In this document: positions 22,901 through 32,603 of the stretch, piece after piece
How the letters are laid out: each line of letters starts with the position of its first letter
Numbering within the stretch: position 1 is the first letter of the stretch
Source of the DNA: Parus major
Lineage: Eukaryota; Chordata; Aves; Passeriformes; Paridae
Direction of reading: 5' to 3'
Assembly (NCBI RefSeq): GCF_001522545.3
Contig: NC_031774.1
Coordinates: 46,369,507 to 46,433,506, forward strand
DNA: 64,000 nt
The notes under the pieces: model-generated
What the model saw: the letters and a program-made list of their open reading frames with translations, nothing else
What the model was told of the DNA's origin: nothing
Database searches by the model: none
Translations under genes and position numbers: made by a program

Positions 22901-23018
22901 ATTGTCAGTGCTAAATTTATTTCTTTTCTTTTCCCAGGCATTGCTTCATCTCTGGGTTATGATTGTTCTCCTTACCTACACCCCAGAAATGCATCATGAC
23001 AGTCCCAGTGGCAGGTAG
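7413..23018 (+). CDS. GOLGA5: golgin-84 (Golgin subfamily A member 5), complete, 12 coding exons
   Basis: Golgin-84 is a Golgi membrane coiled-coil tether involved in cisternal stacking and retrograde intra-Golgi vesicle capture. Exons join in frame as 7413-7977, 10379-10600, 11607-11826, 12364-12487, 13328-13531, 14644-14814, 15351-15479, 17408-17506, 19220-19445, 20550-20655, 21565-21628 and 22938-23018, giving 736 residues (human is about 731). All introns are GT-AG. The N-terminus MSWLADLAGKAEDLLNRVDQ and the block HFVRRKKSEPDDELLFDFLN match the family. A long coiled coil covers about residues 225-640. A C-terminal membrane anchor spans about 704-724, followed by a 12-residue lumenal tail. 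The ATG at 7413 is chosen because it begins the conserved MSW and has A at -3; the frame is also open upstream to 7383, but without an ATG. No frameshift or internal stop is present. Confidence 0.97.
7978..10378 (+). other. GOLGA5: GOLGA5 intron 2
   Basis: At 2.4 kb this is the longest GOLGA5 intron. A moderately GC-rich patch at about 8260-8530 gives short open frames on both strands, but none resembles a protein. No repeat family is recognised. The acceptor is 'ctctctgtacag' ending at 10378. Confidence 0.85.
10379..10600 (+). CDS. GOLGA5: GOLGA5 exon 3 (residues 189-262)
   Basis: It enters at phase 1 (G|AA gives Glu189) and leaves at phase 1 before the donor GTACTT. The first half is a serine-rich linker. 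The second half, SHELSNLRLENQLLRNEVQS onward, is nearly identical to mammalian golgin-84 and starts the coiled coil with leucine heptads. Confidence 0.95.
10601..11606 (+). other. GOLGA5: GOLGA5 intron 3
   Basis: AT-rich, with no recognisable repeat or gene. The acceptor 'cttattttgtag' ends at 11606. The open frame that runs into the exon from 11498 is intron read-through. Confidence 0.85.
11607..11826 (+). CDS. GOLGA5: GOLGA5 exon 4 (residues 263-335)
   Basis: Coiled-coil exon, entering at phase 1 and leaving at phase 2. It encodes VEKWNVDHSKSDRM and DSQLAVLKVRLQEADQLL, which are near-identical to the mammalian protein. The donor is again GTACTT, a weak match to consensus beyond GTA. Confidence 0.96.
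11827..12363 (+). other. GOLGA5: GOLGA5 intron 4
   Basis: Short intron with no recognisable feature. The acceptor 'gtctctttcag' ends at 12363. Confidence 0.85.
12364..12487 (+). CDS. GOLGA5: GOLGA5 exon 5 (residues 336-377)
   Basis: It encodes IIQDHSEGSSLQNQALQTLQ and ends in REQESYKQMQ at phase 0 before the donor GTTAGA. Continuous coiled coil, collinear with mammalian golgin-84. Confidence 0.96.
12488..13327 (+). other. GOLGA5: GOLGA5 intron 5
   Basis: AT-rich, with no recognisable feature. The acceptor 'tttattgccaatag' ends at 13327 and is weaker in pyrimidines than its neighbours. Confidence 0.85.
13328..13531 (+). CDS. GOLGA5: GOLGA5 exon 6 (residues 378-445)
   Basis: Phase 0 at both ends. 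It encodes NEFAARLSKVEAERQNLAEG and continues as coiled coil to DYKQKATRILQ, before the strong donor GTAAGC. It aligns with the mammalian protein without gaps. Confidence 0.96.
13532..14643 (+). other. GOLGA5: GOLGA5 intron 6
   Basis: No repeat or gene recognised. A short frame at 14284-14556 has no protein-like features. The acceptor 'tttattttttcag' ends at 14643. Confidence 0.85.
14644..14814 (+). CDS. GOLGA5: GOLGA5 exon 7 (residues 446-502)
   Basis: Phase 0 at both ends. It encodes SKEKLINSLKEGSGIEGLDS, a conserved glycine-containing break in the coiled coil, followed by ELEELRHERDTQREEIQKLM. The donor is GTAGCT at 14815. Confidence 0.96.
14815..15350 (+). other. GOLGA5: GOLGA5 intron 7
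   Basis: No recognisable feature. The acceptor 'gtgttcatttcag' ends at 15350. Confidence 0.85.
15351..15479 (+). CDS. GOLGA5: GOLGA5 exon 8 (residues 503-545)
   Basis: Phase 0 at both ends. It encodes DMETQQVSEAESVREQLQDL and ends in EAELERQKQ before the donor GTAAAG. It was found by protein similarity and matching splice sites. An in-frame GTAAGT occurs inside the exon near 15369, but using it would remove conserved sequence and shift the phase of what follows. Confidence 0.95.
15480..17407 (+). other. GOLGA5: GOLGA5 intron 8
   Basis: 1.9 kb of AT-rich DNA with no repeat or gene recognised. The acceptor 'gatacattttctag' ends at 17407. Confidence 0.85.
17408..17506 (+). CDS. GOLGA5: GOLGA5 exon 9 (residues 546-578)
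   Basis: Phase 0 at both ends and the second shortest internal exon. It encodes ELHYTEEELYRTKNTLQSRI then KDREEEIQKLRNQ, nearly identical to human. The donor is GTGTGT. Confidence 0.95.
17530..17645. repeat. AT-rich low-complexity tract
   Basis: Composed almost entirely of TA and TAAA-type units, with many overlapping short palindromes. It starts a few bases after the exon 9 donor. Confidence 0.8.
17747..17794. repeat. 24-bp perfect tandem duplication
   Basis: Two identical head-to-tail copies of a 24-base unit beginning AAATAGCCTATTTT, at 17747-17770 and 17771-17794. The absence of any mismatch suggests a recent event. Confidence 0.9.
17978..18240 (+). mobile_element. ancient CR1/L3-like interspersed repeat remnant
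   Basis: Phrases such as 'gatccatctagcccactgttctgtc', 'ccagtggcagta' and 'ttggaaccttctcatacttgtgag' resemble an old CR1-related repeat common in reptile genomes. Divergence is high and the identification rests on memory of the family, so boundaries are approximate. Confidence 0.4.
19220..19445 (+). CDS. GOLGA5: GOLGA5 exon 10 (residues 579-653)
   Basis: It enters at phase 0 and leaves at phase 1 before the donor GTAAAT. It encodes ENRLHQLTETLIQKQTMLES and YQLERLEQQLK, the last coiled-coil segment, then a flexible linker ending NMAGIDGAEG. The linker is the variable part compared with mammals. Confidence 0.96.
19446..20549 (+). other. GOLGA5: GOLGA5 intron 10
   Basis: No repeat or gene recognised. 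The acceptor 'cccatcaatcag' ends at 20549 after a T-rich tract. Confidence 0.85.
20550..20655 (+). CDS. GOLGA5: GOLGA5 exon 11 (residues 654-688)
   Basis: It enters at phase 1 and leaves at phase 2 before the strong donor GTAAGA. It encodes RLRSVPVLFSDTDTSMAGVY and GRVRKAASTIDQF, the conserved juxtamembrane region that golgin-84 partly shares with other tail-anchored golgins. Confidence 0.95.
20656..21564 (+). other. GOLGA5: GOLGA5 intron 11
   Basis: It holds an imperfect direct repeat of about 25 bp at roughly 21412-21436 and 21452-21475 ('aaaattcaagaca..aacaaagcc'). Otherwise no recognisable feature. The acceptor 'gctacctgtgtag' ends at 21564. Confidence 0.8.
21565..21628 (+). CDS. GOLGA5: GOLGA5 exon 12 (residues 689-710)
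   Basis: A 64-base exon encoding SIRLGIFLRRYPIARVFVII then YM, identical in style to the mammalian protein. The basic RR..R cluster lies on the cytosolic side and the first half of the membrane anchor follows. The donor is GTGAGT. The exon is recognised by protein similarity and phase (2 in, 0 out). Confidence 0.95.
21629..22937 (+). other. GOLGA5: GOLGA5 intron 12
   Basis: No repeat recognised. A 92-codon frame at 22450-22728 has no protein-like features. The acceptor 'cttttcttttcccag' ends at 22937. Confidence 0.85.
22938..23018 (+). CDS. GOLGA5: GOLGA5 exon 13, C-terminal coding part (residues 711-736)
   Basis: It encodes ALLHLWVMIVLLTYTPEMHH then DSPSGR and the TAG stop at 23016-23018. 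This completes the C-terminal membrane anchor and a short lumenal tail. The anchor keeps a tyrosine (Tyr709) and a histidine (His714), polar residues known to be conserved in the membrane spans of golgin-84 and related golgins such as CASP. Confidence 0.96.
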   Translation, partial: ALLHLWVMIVLLTYTPEMHHDSPSGR

Positions 23019-23590
23019 ACAGAGACAGGACCATATCCTGTGCTAATGTGATGTGGACTGGCAATGCCTTTGAATTATCAGTCCTGAAACATCAGCAAAC
23101 TATTCCTCATGGTGTTTCAGAAGGATTGAAAACCATCATGCCTGATTTATCACTACCTTTCAAACATGTGTGTGATACTATGTAGCTTTTTCAATTTACC
23201 TAAAAGAACATCACTTACCTGGAGAAATGAAGCTGTTAAGCTAAGCTCTGATTAGCCTTTACATTTTATGTAGACCCTCTGGTGGTTAGAGTGAAAGACA
23301 AGGCTTGTTCTGCAGAGAAATGCAAGGATTTCTGAAATCACAGATATATCTGGTACAAATTATTTTAGGTCATACTGGATGTGGGCTATGGTCAGGTAAT
23401 AAACTGTATTTAGCATTTTAAATAAACTTCTTTCTGGTTGCTTTCAGTTGGCTTTTGCAGTTATGTTTTTAACTTTGTATATAATAGGCTTTTCCTTAAC
23501 ATTAACTGGAAAAAGGACAATGGATTGGTGCAATATATTTTTGTAAATAAGTTTAAGAATAAAATATTATGCATTCTTCTTAGCTTTGTA
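23019..23590 (+). other. GOLGA5: GOLGA5 3' UTR with alternative poly(A) signals
   Basis: AATAAA hexamers lie at 23398-23403, 23421-23426 and 23558-23563. A T/G-rich stretch downstream of the second (about 23431-23470) and a T-rich one downstream of the third make both plausible cleavage sites. The first two probably act together, giving a 3' UTR of about 425 bases, and the third would give about 560. The exact end is not visible. Confidence 0.6.
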
Positions 23591-24604
23591 CTTCTAGTGC
23601 AAGAGATGTATCTTTCCTACAAACCGAATAGTGGGGCTGCCTATTTAAAGGCTGGTATTTTAGCTTTATTAGAGAAAGAGAGATGGTTTTTGAGAAGGAA
23701 GGTTTAAACTGTTGAGAAGTAATGGTGTTTCTTTTTGCACTTGAAATTTGTATATTTTAACTTCATTTTCTTATACCTCTCTCATTAGTACATGTCTTAA
23801 TCAGAACTTATTAAAACATTTATTTTCTAAAGCTTTGGGTATGTAATTAAAACTATTTCTATATGAAATCTATCAAAACATTAAAAATTTCTAATGTCTA
23901 AACACTCACCAAATATACTAATAAACAAACCTCATCAAATATTTATAGTAAAACCCAAAATACCAAACCTACTGTAGAAGTTCTGTTGTCAGATTGTGGC
24001 ATTCTGTAATTATGAATTTTCAAGAGACAATCACACAAGGTCACTTTCTTAAGAAATTTCTTGGTTTTTTGTGTGGTGCTCACAGCTGAGTAATGAAAAG
24101 ATGACTGCAAGCAGTTTGTCACTCCTGCTCTTAAGGATGTGGTTCAGTTTTCATGTGGTTTAGACACACAGCATTAGGTCCTGTGCATGAAGTCTGTCAT
24201 GCTGGCTCCTATGGAAGTGTTACAGTGGACAAATGACTTTATTGCTGCTCTGATTCAGATCTTGCAGAGAAAACTGAAATGTTTGGATAAACCCAGTAAT
24301 AAAAGAGAGCATTTATTCTAAGTTGTGTCTGCCCTCTATCACATTTGTTGCATTTTGCCTAATTCCTGCTGCCTGTTTTCTTTTCAAGTCTGGTACTAAA
24401 GCCACTTTTGAACCCCAGGGGGAGCTGATTGTGATGGAAAGAAATCAAATAAAGGACCTTTGCACACTCATGTTCTACACACATCCAGTGTTTTCATTTA
24501 AACACTTCCAAAAAACCTGAAGCTTTGGATATTTGAATATATTGTGATATTTTGGGGGGTACATTATTAGTGGTATAAACCCTTACAGCTTTACATCTAT
24601 TCTT
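23591..24604. other. intergenic DNA downstream of GOLGA5
   Basis: AT-rich. Further AATAAA-like hexamers occur and could support still longer GOLGA5 3' ends. No gene or repeat family is recognised. Confidence 0.6.
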
Positions 24605-24609
24605 ACTTC

Positions 24610-24786
24610 CTTTTTTTTTTTGGTTTCCCCCCACTTTTTTTTTTGTGTGTGTGTGTGTACGTGTGTGTTTTTGGTTGGTTTGTTTGTTTGTGGGGTTGTC
24701 TGGTTTGGTTTTGGGGGGAGGGTTGGTGGTTTTTTGGGTTTGCTTTTTTTTGTTTGTTTGTTTGATTTGTATGTTTTTTTTGTTTA
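24610..24786. repeat. G/T-only low-complexity tract with extreme strand asymmetry
   Basis: For about 175 bp the + strand is almost purely T and G, made of TTTG, TTGG and GT units, including a (GT)n run near 24644-24658 and G runs up to six. Apart from an initial C run there are very few A or C. The opposite strand is A/C-only. It may be an expanded simple repeat. Confidence 0.85.
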
Positions 24787-24789
24787 GAC

Positions 24790-27700
24790 AACATCTTTAG
24801 AATGCACAGATACTTTCTTTTTGGTGAAACTTACTGAAGCTGTTACAAAACTCTTAATCATAGATCAGTGCTCTTTTCTTGAGTATTCTAGATTTTATGG
24901 TCGAAGTTTCACAGGGATAAGCACAGGAAAACAGGAATATTGTTTCCCAGCTGCTGTATCTCACTGCCTTGAGAGCACAGTGGGCTATTTTGTGGTTAAA
25001 AAGTCTGCTTTTATTTCCTTACTGCCTTCCTTCCTGGACTGAAACTCCTCCAGGTACCAAGCATACAGTTCAGCAGAGTGAAAATGATGAAAAACGAGGA
25101 ACAGGGTTGATAGGGAGCCCCGCATTATTTGTCTGCCCCCTCCCCATTTGTGGCCAGTTTCCAGGCTGTGGGCAGAAGGACAGAGTGCATTATGCCACCT
25201 TTTGGAAGGAGGTGAGAGGAGCTGTCCCCTCCAGGCTGGCTGGAGATGGACTGAGGGGAGGGCCAGAGCTGCTCAGGTGGAGGAGGCTGCAAAGGGCGGC
25301 AGGGACGGGTAATGAGAGCAAAACTACTGATAACTCTGTAGTCTAGAAAAGGCCTGTTTGTTTCAGACTGATCCTCTTTGATACATGTTCAATTAGGCAG
25401 ATGTACTTGGAGTCAGATTTGGGTTTCTGCGAAAGAGGGCTTTGTGTGCATCTTCACAAGCCCACATCAAACTCCTCTTTGCCACCTTGGTTTGCTGATA
25501 CCTGATCTGTGCTTTATTTGCTGTGCCAGGTCAGCCACATGTATACTAAGACTCTGTGCAAAGGAAGTGACTTTATTGCTCGATTGCAGATAGCATTAAT
25601 AAGGGGGAAATCAGAATTGGATGGTAATTAATCTGCTAATTTCTCATCAATATAGATGAGAGACATATTGCTTAACCAGAGAAAATGGCCTTCTCTGCTG
25701 ACCGACTGCAGCCTGATTATAAGATTTGACATTTAAATGTTGCTAGATATTTAGCTATGAAACTGTAAGAATAATACAAAGAATTAATCAGAATTTTGTG
25801 TGCTTTCATTTGTATGTTATCTTCCTGCCCTACAGCTTGAGTTTGAAAGCCTTGACTTGGAAACAGGCAAACAGATGTCAGCAAACCAGAAATTGTCACA
25901 GATGAATAGCAGCTCCCAAAATTATCTGCATTATTCTAACAAGCATCCATGTGCATGCACTCACATAAATAATCCTCTTAGATACACATGTTCCTTTCAG
26001 AAATGTAGTCATTAATTTAATCTCTATTTTAGGGTACTCGATATTGGGCTGATGGCAAAACTGGATCCCACAAATAGTGGAGTGGTCTTTTGAGTTCTCC
26101 CTACCTAATGTTGCCTGCTAGCAATACTGCTTGAATTGAATACTGTTCATCAAGGAGTTACTGCAAGCTGTTTGGAGAAAGTATCTGATATGCCAGGCAC
26201 TCAGGGAACTAGAGAAATCATGAACCATAAACTGGATCTGAGGTGTAACTGAATCAAGATATACAAAAAACTAGGCTGTGAACACAGAGACACTTTTTCA
26301 AGTTGGAGGGAAAAAACCATAATTGCTGATTTATGATTACAAATGTTTACTATTAACATGGTTAAAAGTCCAATGGGTCAAATACCATGTAAGACTTCTT
26401 GTGTGAGAGTAAAAGACAATAAAAGAGAATAACTTTTTTGTGCCATTACTTAGGCTTTTCTAGTCAAGAATCAGGAGCATGCATGAGTGTTTTGTCTAGA
26501 ATTGGCCTTTCCTATGCTCAATTTTAACTTTTTTTCAGGCAGATGTTGCATGTGCAGGTTTTCATGTTTGCATATTCTGCTCAAATCAGGCAAATTACAA
26601 AAAAAAGTATTTTGAGTCCACATTCTTTGAGGAGAAACTGGAGGAGGACACAAGCAAGAGTCTGAGCTGTGTAGAAGCAAAGAGATGGGCTCCTGATGTT
26701 CTGCAAAATCAAGCATGTGTGTTTGGTAAAGCTCTGTGATAAGAAATGGATGTTCTTATTTGCTGAAGTTAGCAAAGCTGAAATTAATCAACTGCAGCAA
26801 AATGACTGATGGGTCATTTTGACCCTGGGTACAGGGAAGATCTGGGCTTAGTGGAATGGGATAAGAGTGAATGTTGATTTCTTCTCCCAAAAAAGGAGTC
26901 TGTTTTGCCAATCATAGTAAAAAGAAACATTATCAAAGCCAGCACTTTCTACAGTTTAGTGCTAACGTACTTGATGTGTTTTCTCAATAGCTTATAAAAA
27001 AATATCCCCTTAACACTAGTGTCTTGCAGCAACCTAGAATGGATGTAGTCTGCATGTGCAAAATCAAGCAGTAATTGTCCTAAATTTCTCTATTTAAAAA
27101 ATTAAGAAGTTTGTTGAAAGCATTTGTGTTGATATCTTTAGCGACAACACAATTAGTGCTTAGTTTGTAATTAGAAAACACATTCTGCTGAATGAGAGAT
27201 GGGAATGCCATTTTTCTGCCCAAACAGGTGGATAGTTGCTCAACAAGATCCCAGCCCATGAATGTCCAATTTCTACTGCAGCCTTCCAGTTCCATTCCTG
27301 TTGCAACAACTGGGGAGGCTGCACAGCAGCAGCAGATGAAACAAAGAGCAGAAATTGGTATTTCCCCAGCTGTTCATGCTGATGTTCAAAGCTTCCCTGT
27401 ACAATAAAGCTAGCTTAGCTTGAATTGCGTGTCAGTGTCTGCCAAGTGGATATGCAGATCAAGACTTTCCTAAGTGAGATCTCCTAAAAACATATTTATT
27501 CACCTAAAGATAAGGGTCTTGGTTTTGTTTAGCAAAGCCTTGGTTCTTCTGGGCCCTATTATCCTAGTGAACCATGACTTTGACCTCTATGGCACACTCA
27601 GCAGGCCACAAGCTGTTGACATACAAACTTTGGTATTCCTTGCTTCCCAAAAGCAGCACATGGTTTACCTTTGCAGAGTCACATCTGCCCCCTTCCTCAG

Positions 27701-30700
27701 GGCTGGTGGGAGACACCGTGGGCTGTAGCTCTGTGGTCCTGGCCCCATGGAGCCTGGTTTTCCCAGGCTGCTGCCAGTACCCTGCAAGTGACCCCATCTG
27801 CTGTCATGGAGAGGGAACATCTGCCTTTACCAGGCAATAGGACATCAAGGACCAGGACACACACTGTTTGTCTGTGATGTGTGTGGCCATAACACCTCAC
27901 CTTGACTGGGCTTTCTCACTGCATATGGCATTTTTGCAGGAGAACAATAGGGGAAGCTGTCCAAGATTCTGCTTCCAAGCTGACACGGAAGCAGGGTTGT
28001 GGAGAAGATGGGAGTGATGCTGCCTCTGCCACCAAGCCAGACACAGCTGGGGACTGTTTACAGGCCAAAAATCCTGTGTCTGCCTGTGGGGATCAGGGAG
28101 GGAGAAAAGGTTGTCCAAGGACTGGAGGCCTGGCTTTGCAGCCAGAACAGACTTTTCCAGAGGCATAAAGCATCGCCTGTATCAGCTATACATGACTATT
28201 TATCATTAATCCAAGGTTATTGAAAGCATTGGTTTGAACTGCCTGCACCTGCTGCTTCCCAAGGGTTCACACAGGTATCAATTATGCAACAGAAGAATTT
28301 AGTGAAAGCAAGCAGTACAGCTGCTGCTTTGTGGGGGCTGTGTCCTCCTGCCTTGGCCCCTGTACCCAGCCAGCCATGAGGCCCATCACAGCCACCTCCA
28401 GGCAGGTGGAGCCCTGCCCTGAGGGTCAGGACCAGCTCTCAACAGCACTGTGCTCCAGCAGTTCTAAGTTTCTTTGCCTCAATTTCCACTTGGATAACTC
28501 AGGTAGTTTCACGAAACTTGTGCCTTCTCTGACCTCTGGAATTTAGATAAAATACCTGTCTTTAAGTCTTACCATTTTCCTCTCATTTTCCTCACAAGTT
28601 ACCTTGCCTTTAGCTGCAAGACCCCACAATACTCCAACCTCCTTCCTTATGACAGGAAGACACAATGCTCCATTTTGCCTTGATGATGGGTTCGGGTCAG
28701 CAGCAGTATGGTAGATTTTCTCCCCTGAACTCTGTGAGGAAAAGGAGGATGCTGTTTGCAGCGTCCTTGTTGACCTGTGGAAACTTAATTTCCATCCACC
28801 TTGGCTGTGGAAAGAGGAAACCCCTCAGTCATCACAGCAGCCAAAGCAACACCAAGGACCTGGCGTGACCTTGAGACCCAGTGACCCCAAGTATGGGAGC
28901 TGGTGAAGCCAAGGTTGCTTCTAAGCAACAGCTTCCTCTGCATGTCCTCCCTCAGGAAGGCTGCTCTTTACTTGGTGCTTCAGATATTTCAAGACCTAAA
29001 TATTCTAGATATTTCTGAGTGCCTAAATAGGAATTCTTCCAAGAGTTTGGCCTTACTGGCTTAAGTCCAAGTTGGGGTATTCCTGTAATAAGGGCTTATG
29101 TTTATGAAAATTATTTTTCAGTGCTTGACCATGGAAAGTTCTGTCAAGTGTTGCCTTGATTTCAGTTACTAGTACAGTGGTACTAGGAAAGAAATCTGCT
29201 GTAATGCAATTTCAGCTGAGCTGAGGTTAGGGTTTGGCTCTGTCAGTTTTCCCCCTGAGCACATATAATATTAGCTCAATAGTTTTTTTTATGGCCTATG
29301 AACTACAGTTTGTCAGAGAATAGTCAGATCTTGTTTGTTTTAACCTGTGACAGATTCTGTCAAGATAAGACCCAAGTTTGTGTTTAGGTTGAGGTGTCTG
29401 AGGGGCAGCTGGGGCAGCAGGATGCTGGTGCAGGGCCCAGGCTGCATCCTCCAGCTATGATCTCCACGGCACCTGAGGTGTCCTGGGTGACAGTGAAGAC
29501 AGGGATAAAACCTCCCCAGCAGTGGACTTTCTTAGATGCAGGTGTGCTGAGTCCTAGGGAAACTTACTGAAGAGGGATTAAAATGAATCCACTGTGTCCC
29601 AAAGCCACTCCAGTCTGGAGCTGAAGGAGGAGCAGGCACAAGCCTCACCACAGTGGCTGCTGTTGCAGAGGGGATGAGAGGCCCGTCCTTCACAAGGCTT
29701 GGAGCTCATCTTTTCCTCCTAGTTAGGATCAGCCAGGTCTGGCTTTTAACAGCTGGGTGCCTGCCTAAATCACTGGCTGGTAAATTACATTTTTCTGTCT
29801 AGAACGAGGTAAATGTGTATTTTATCTAGGTAATTAATCTGAGGGATAGAACTAACATGATTATTGTGTTTTCTTTTCCCTGGCTCCTGTCAATATGGCC
29901 ATGTGGCATTTGTATCTCGGAGCCTTTATTAAACTGGTTTATTTGTGAGCAATCAAATGAGGAAAATTATAAGGACAAGGATGATTTTGTTCAGACTGTC
30001 ACCTTTATCTAGCACTAACAAGCTAGGAAATGACACTGCCTTTTATTGTCTTCCTATCTCTGTAAACTTGCTTTTATTTAAAAAAATAATAAAGCTCTTA
30101 AATAAGCAAAGTAGAACAGGCTTGGAAAATTCTGTGGACTCCAAGGTGCTTCTCTGGTTTTCCTCTGCAGGAACAAACACCACTCCTTCCCTTTTTCCTA
30201 TGCATGGAACCTGTTTATTAATATGTCAGGAAGCATGACTCAATCTGCAACTTTGTCAAGACACAGGCAGGAAATTTAGGTGCTTGCATTACCAACTGCT
30301 ACTGTTTGATAAATCCCCCGTAGGTTTTGATTGTTTGGTGCCTTACCACAGGCTGCTTCTTTGGAAATGGTGACTAGTAAGATAGTCAAAGTTATCTTGC
30401 CATTAGAACCATTTTGGGAGAGCACTGAGATATCTAAGAAGAAAATGCTGTATGTTACTGGAGGCTGGAAGCAAAGATTAGGAGAGTATCGCACCTGCAG
30501 CTCTAGCAAAAGTCATCCCTAGGTACCCATCCCTAGGTACCCATTTGTCCTGTATTCCATGTCTCCAGTGAGCATGCAAGGAGTCCCTCCCATGTCCCCT
30601 TCAGTCAGAGCAGGCTAAGGTATAACCTGATATGGGTTGCTGGGTCACTGTTTGGTTCTGTTCATGGACAGTGCTGGGTCAGAGCCAGGGACCTGGGGTG

Positions 30701-32000
30701 GGGCAGCCTGGCTGGACCCTGCCTGCACCCTGCTTTTCACTTACAAACTGCCTGACCTCATGCAGCTGCAGCACTGGGACCTGGCCACTCACATAATCCA
30801 GTCTCATGGGTTTTTTAGTGGTTTTGTCCTTGGCATTTTATGGGTTTCAGTGTGTGTTTTCTAAAGGCTGAAGCCCAGGCACAGATCCCAGGTGCCTCGT
30901 GGCCAAGAGCCATCTACACCACTGCAGTGAGCACTGCAATCCAGCAATGATCTACCAGCTGGGAGACTGGAAAAACTGTTTTCTTCCAAGTTTCAAAAGC
31001 TTTAGGGTTTGCTCAGCACATCTTTTAATTTTCCACACAGTTTAAGTAACAGCTGAAATTACTGTTTAATGTGGGACTTGAGATGTTTTAGAAATTACCA
31101 CTCTGGCTGCTCAAAGGTTTTAAATGTCATGATGAGGTAAATTAATTCTATATTTTAATTTCTGAAGGAGAGATAGAAAATTATTGTATTGTACAGAGCT
31201 GGCTGCTTGCCCAGGGTGAGCTAGGTGACCTGGCCCAGCATGGACTAGAGAGCTGGCTGGTCATCTCTGCTTTTCATGAGGGCTGCAGCTTTTAAAAATA
31301 AGAAAATGCAAGAAAATAAAGTAATAAAATATAATAGTCTTGTAAATCAAAGCTTTTACAGAGCCTCCTTTTGATCTTCTCTTTCACATAGGAACATCTT
31401 ATACAGATATATGCTGATATGAACAAGAGCAACCTCAGAAAAAAAAGTGTTAATCTCCTTCACCATCCCAAAGATGGTTCTATGTTACAATCATTTTATA
31501 AAGCTAATAAAACCAGCACACTTTGACTTACCAGTGTTGCATTACAACAAGTTGGGATCACATAGCTGTTCAGTTTTCATTTTTACTGTGTATAGTTCAG
31601 ATATCTTGCATGGATGTCTCCTGTGCTCTTTAGAGGAAATTATGTTTATATGTCAAATGCAAAGAAAGAATAACTGCTTTCTGAAATGTCAATTTTTTTC
31701 TTATTGAAAATATTCCCCTGAAGGGCTGAAAACCCCAATAAAATATCACATTACAGGAGAAAGAGGGACTGACTGTCAGAAATTAATTCCTCTGTTCATC
31801 CAGCCTCTGATCATTGTTGGCAGAGGATTTAGACAGACAAATCCAGAAGTCAAATAATCTCTGAAGAAATAACAGCAATAGTGAGTTAAATAAGTTAAGG
31901 AATTACCTAGTGCACAGGAGAGAATCATACAATGTGTTGAAGGTTCTTCAGATCCTGTATTTTTCAGTCTGGAGGAGTGGAAGAAAGAAGTTTATTAGGC
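24790..32000. other. intergenic DNA, first part of the GOLGA5-CHGA interval
   Basis: Many short open frames occur on both strands but none resembles a protein or shows splice-site support. GC-richer patches lie at about 25040-25320, 27650-28150 and 29390-29720. Two 14-bp perfect tandem copies lie at 30514-30541. No CpG island, and no RNA gene recognised. Confidence 0.6.
30514..30541. repeat. 14-bp perfect tandem duplication
   Basis: CATCCCTAGGTACC occurs twice head to tail with no mismatch. Confidence 0.9.
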
Positions 32001-32004
32001 CAGA

Positions 32005-32603
32005 AAACCAGCTGTATCTTGGGCTGCATCCAAAGCAGCAGGGCCAGCAGGTTGAGGGAGAGGATTCTGCCCCTCACTTTGCTCTGGTGAGACTCCACCT
32101 GGAGCACTGTGTCCCCAGCACAGGAAAGGCATGGAGCTGCTGGGGCAAGTCCAGAGGAGGCCACAGAGATGATCAGAGGGATGGAACACCTCTCCTGTGC
32201 AGAAAGATCGAGAGAGTTAGAGTTGTTCTGCCTGGAAAGAGAAGGCTCCAGGGAGACCTTGTTGCAGCTTCAGTAATTGAAGGGGCTTATAAGCAAGATA
32301 GGGACAGACTTTTTGTAGGGCCTGTTCCAACAGGACAAGGGGGAATGTGTTTAAACTGAAAGAAGCTAGATTTAAGATTTGGATATGACAAAGGAATTTT
32401 TTTTACAGTGAGGATAGTGAAGCACTTCACAAGCTGCCCAGAGAGCTGGTAGATGCTTCAGCTCTGGAATATTCAAGGTCAGGTTAGACAGAGCTCAGAG
32501 CAACCTGATCTGGCTGAAGATGTCTGTGCTCGTTGCAAATAAGTTGAACTAGATGACCTTTGAAAGTCCCTTCCAACCTAAACTATTCTATGGTTTTGTG
32601 ATT
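32005..32603 (+). mobile_element. CR1 LINE, 5'-truncated copy with intact 3' end
   Basis: About 600 bp follow the CR1 3' consensus in order: 'gctgtatcttgggctgcatc', 'gagactccacctggagcactgtgtcc', 'gtccagaggaggccac', 'ggaacacctctcctgtg', 'ttgttctgcctgg', 'aggctccagggagacc', 'ggacaaggggg', 'cccagagagctggt', 'agcaacctgatctg', 'cccttccaacct' and the terminal 'attctatgg..tgattc'. It carries the end of the reverse-transcriptase reading frame plus the 3' UTR. Frameshifts and a deletion near 32112 show it is dead. The 149-codon frame at 31910-32359 is a by-product of this copy. Confidence 0.93.

Noticed and set aside
31910..32359. 149-codon + strand frame
   Set aside because: It lies largely in the CR1 LINE copy and is not in a coherent reverse-transcriptase frame.
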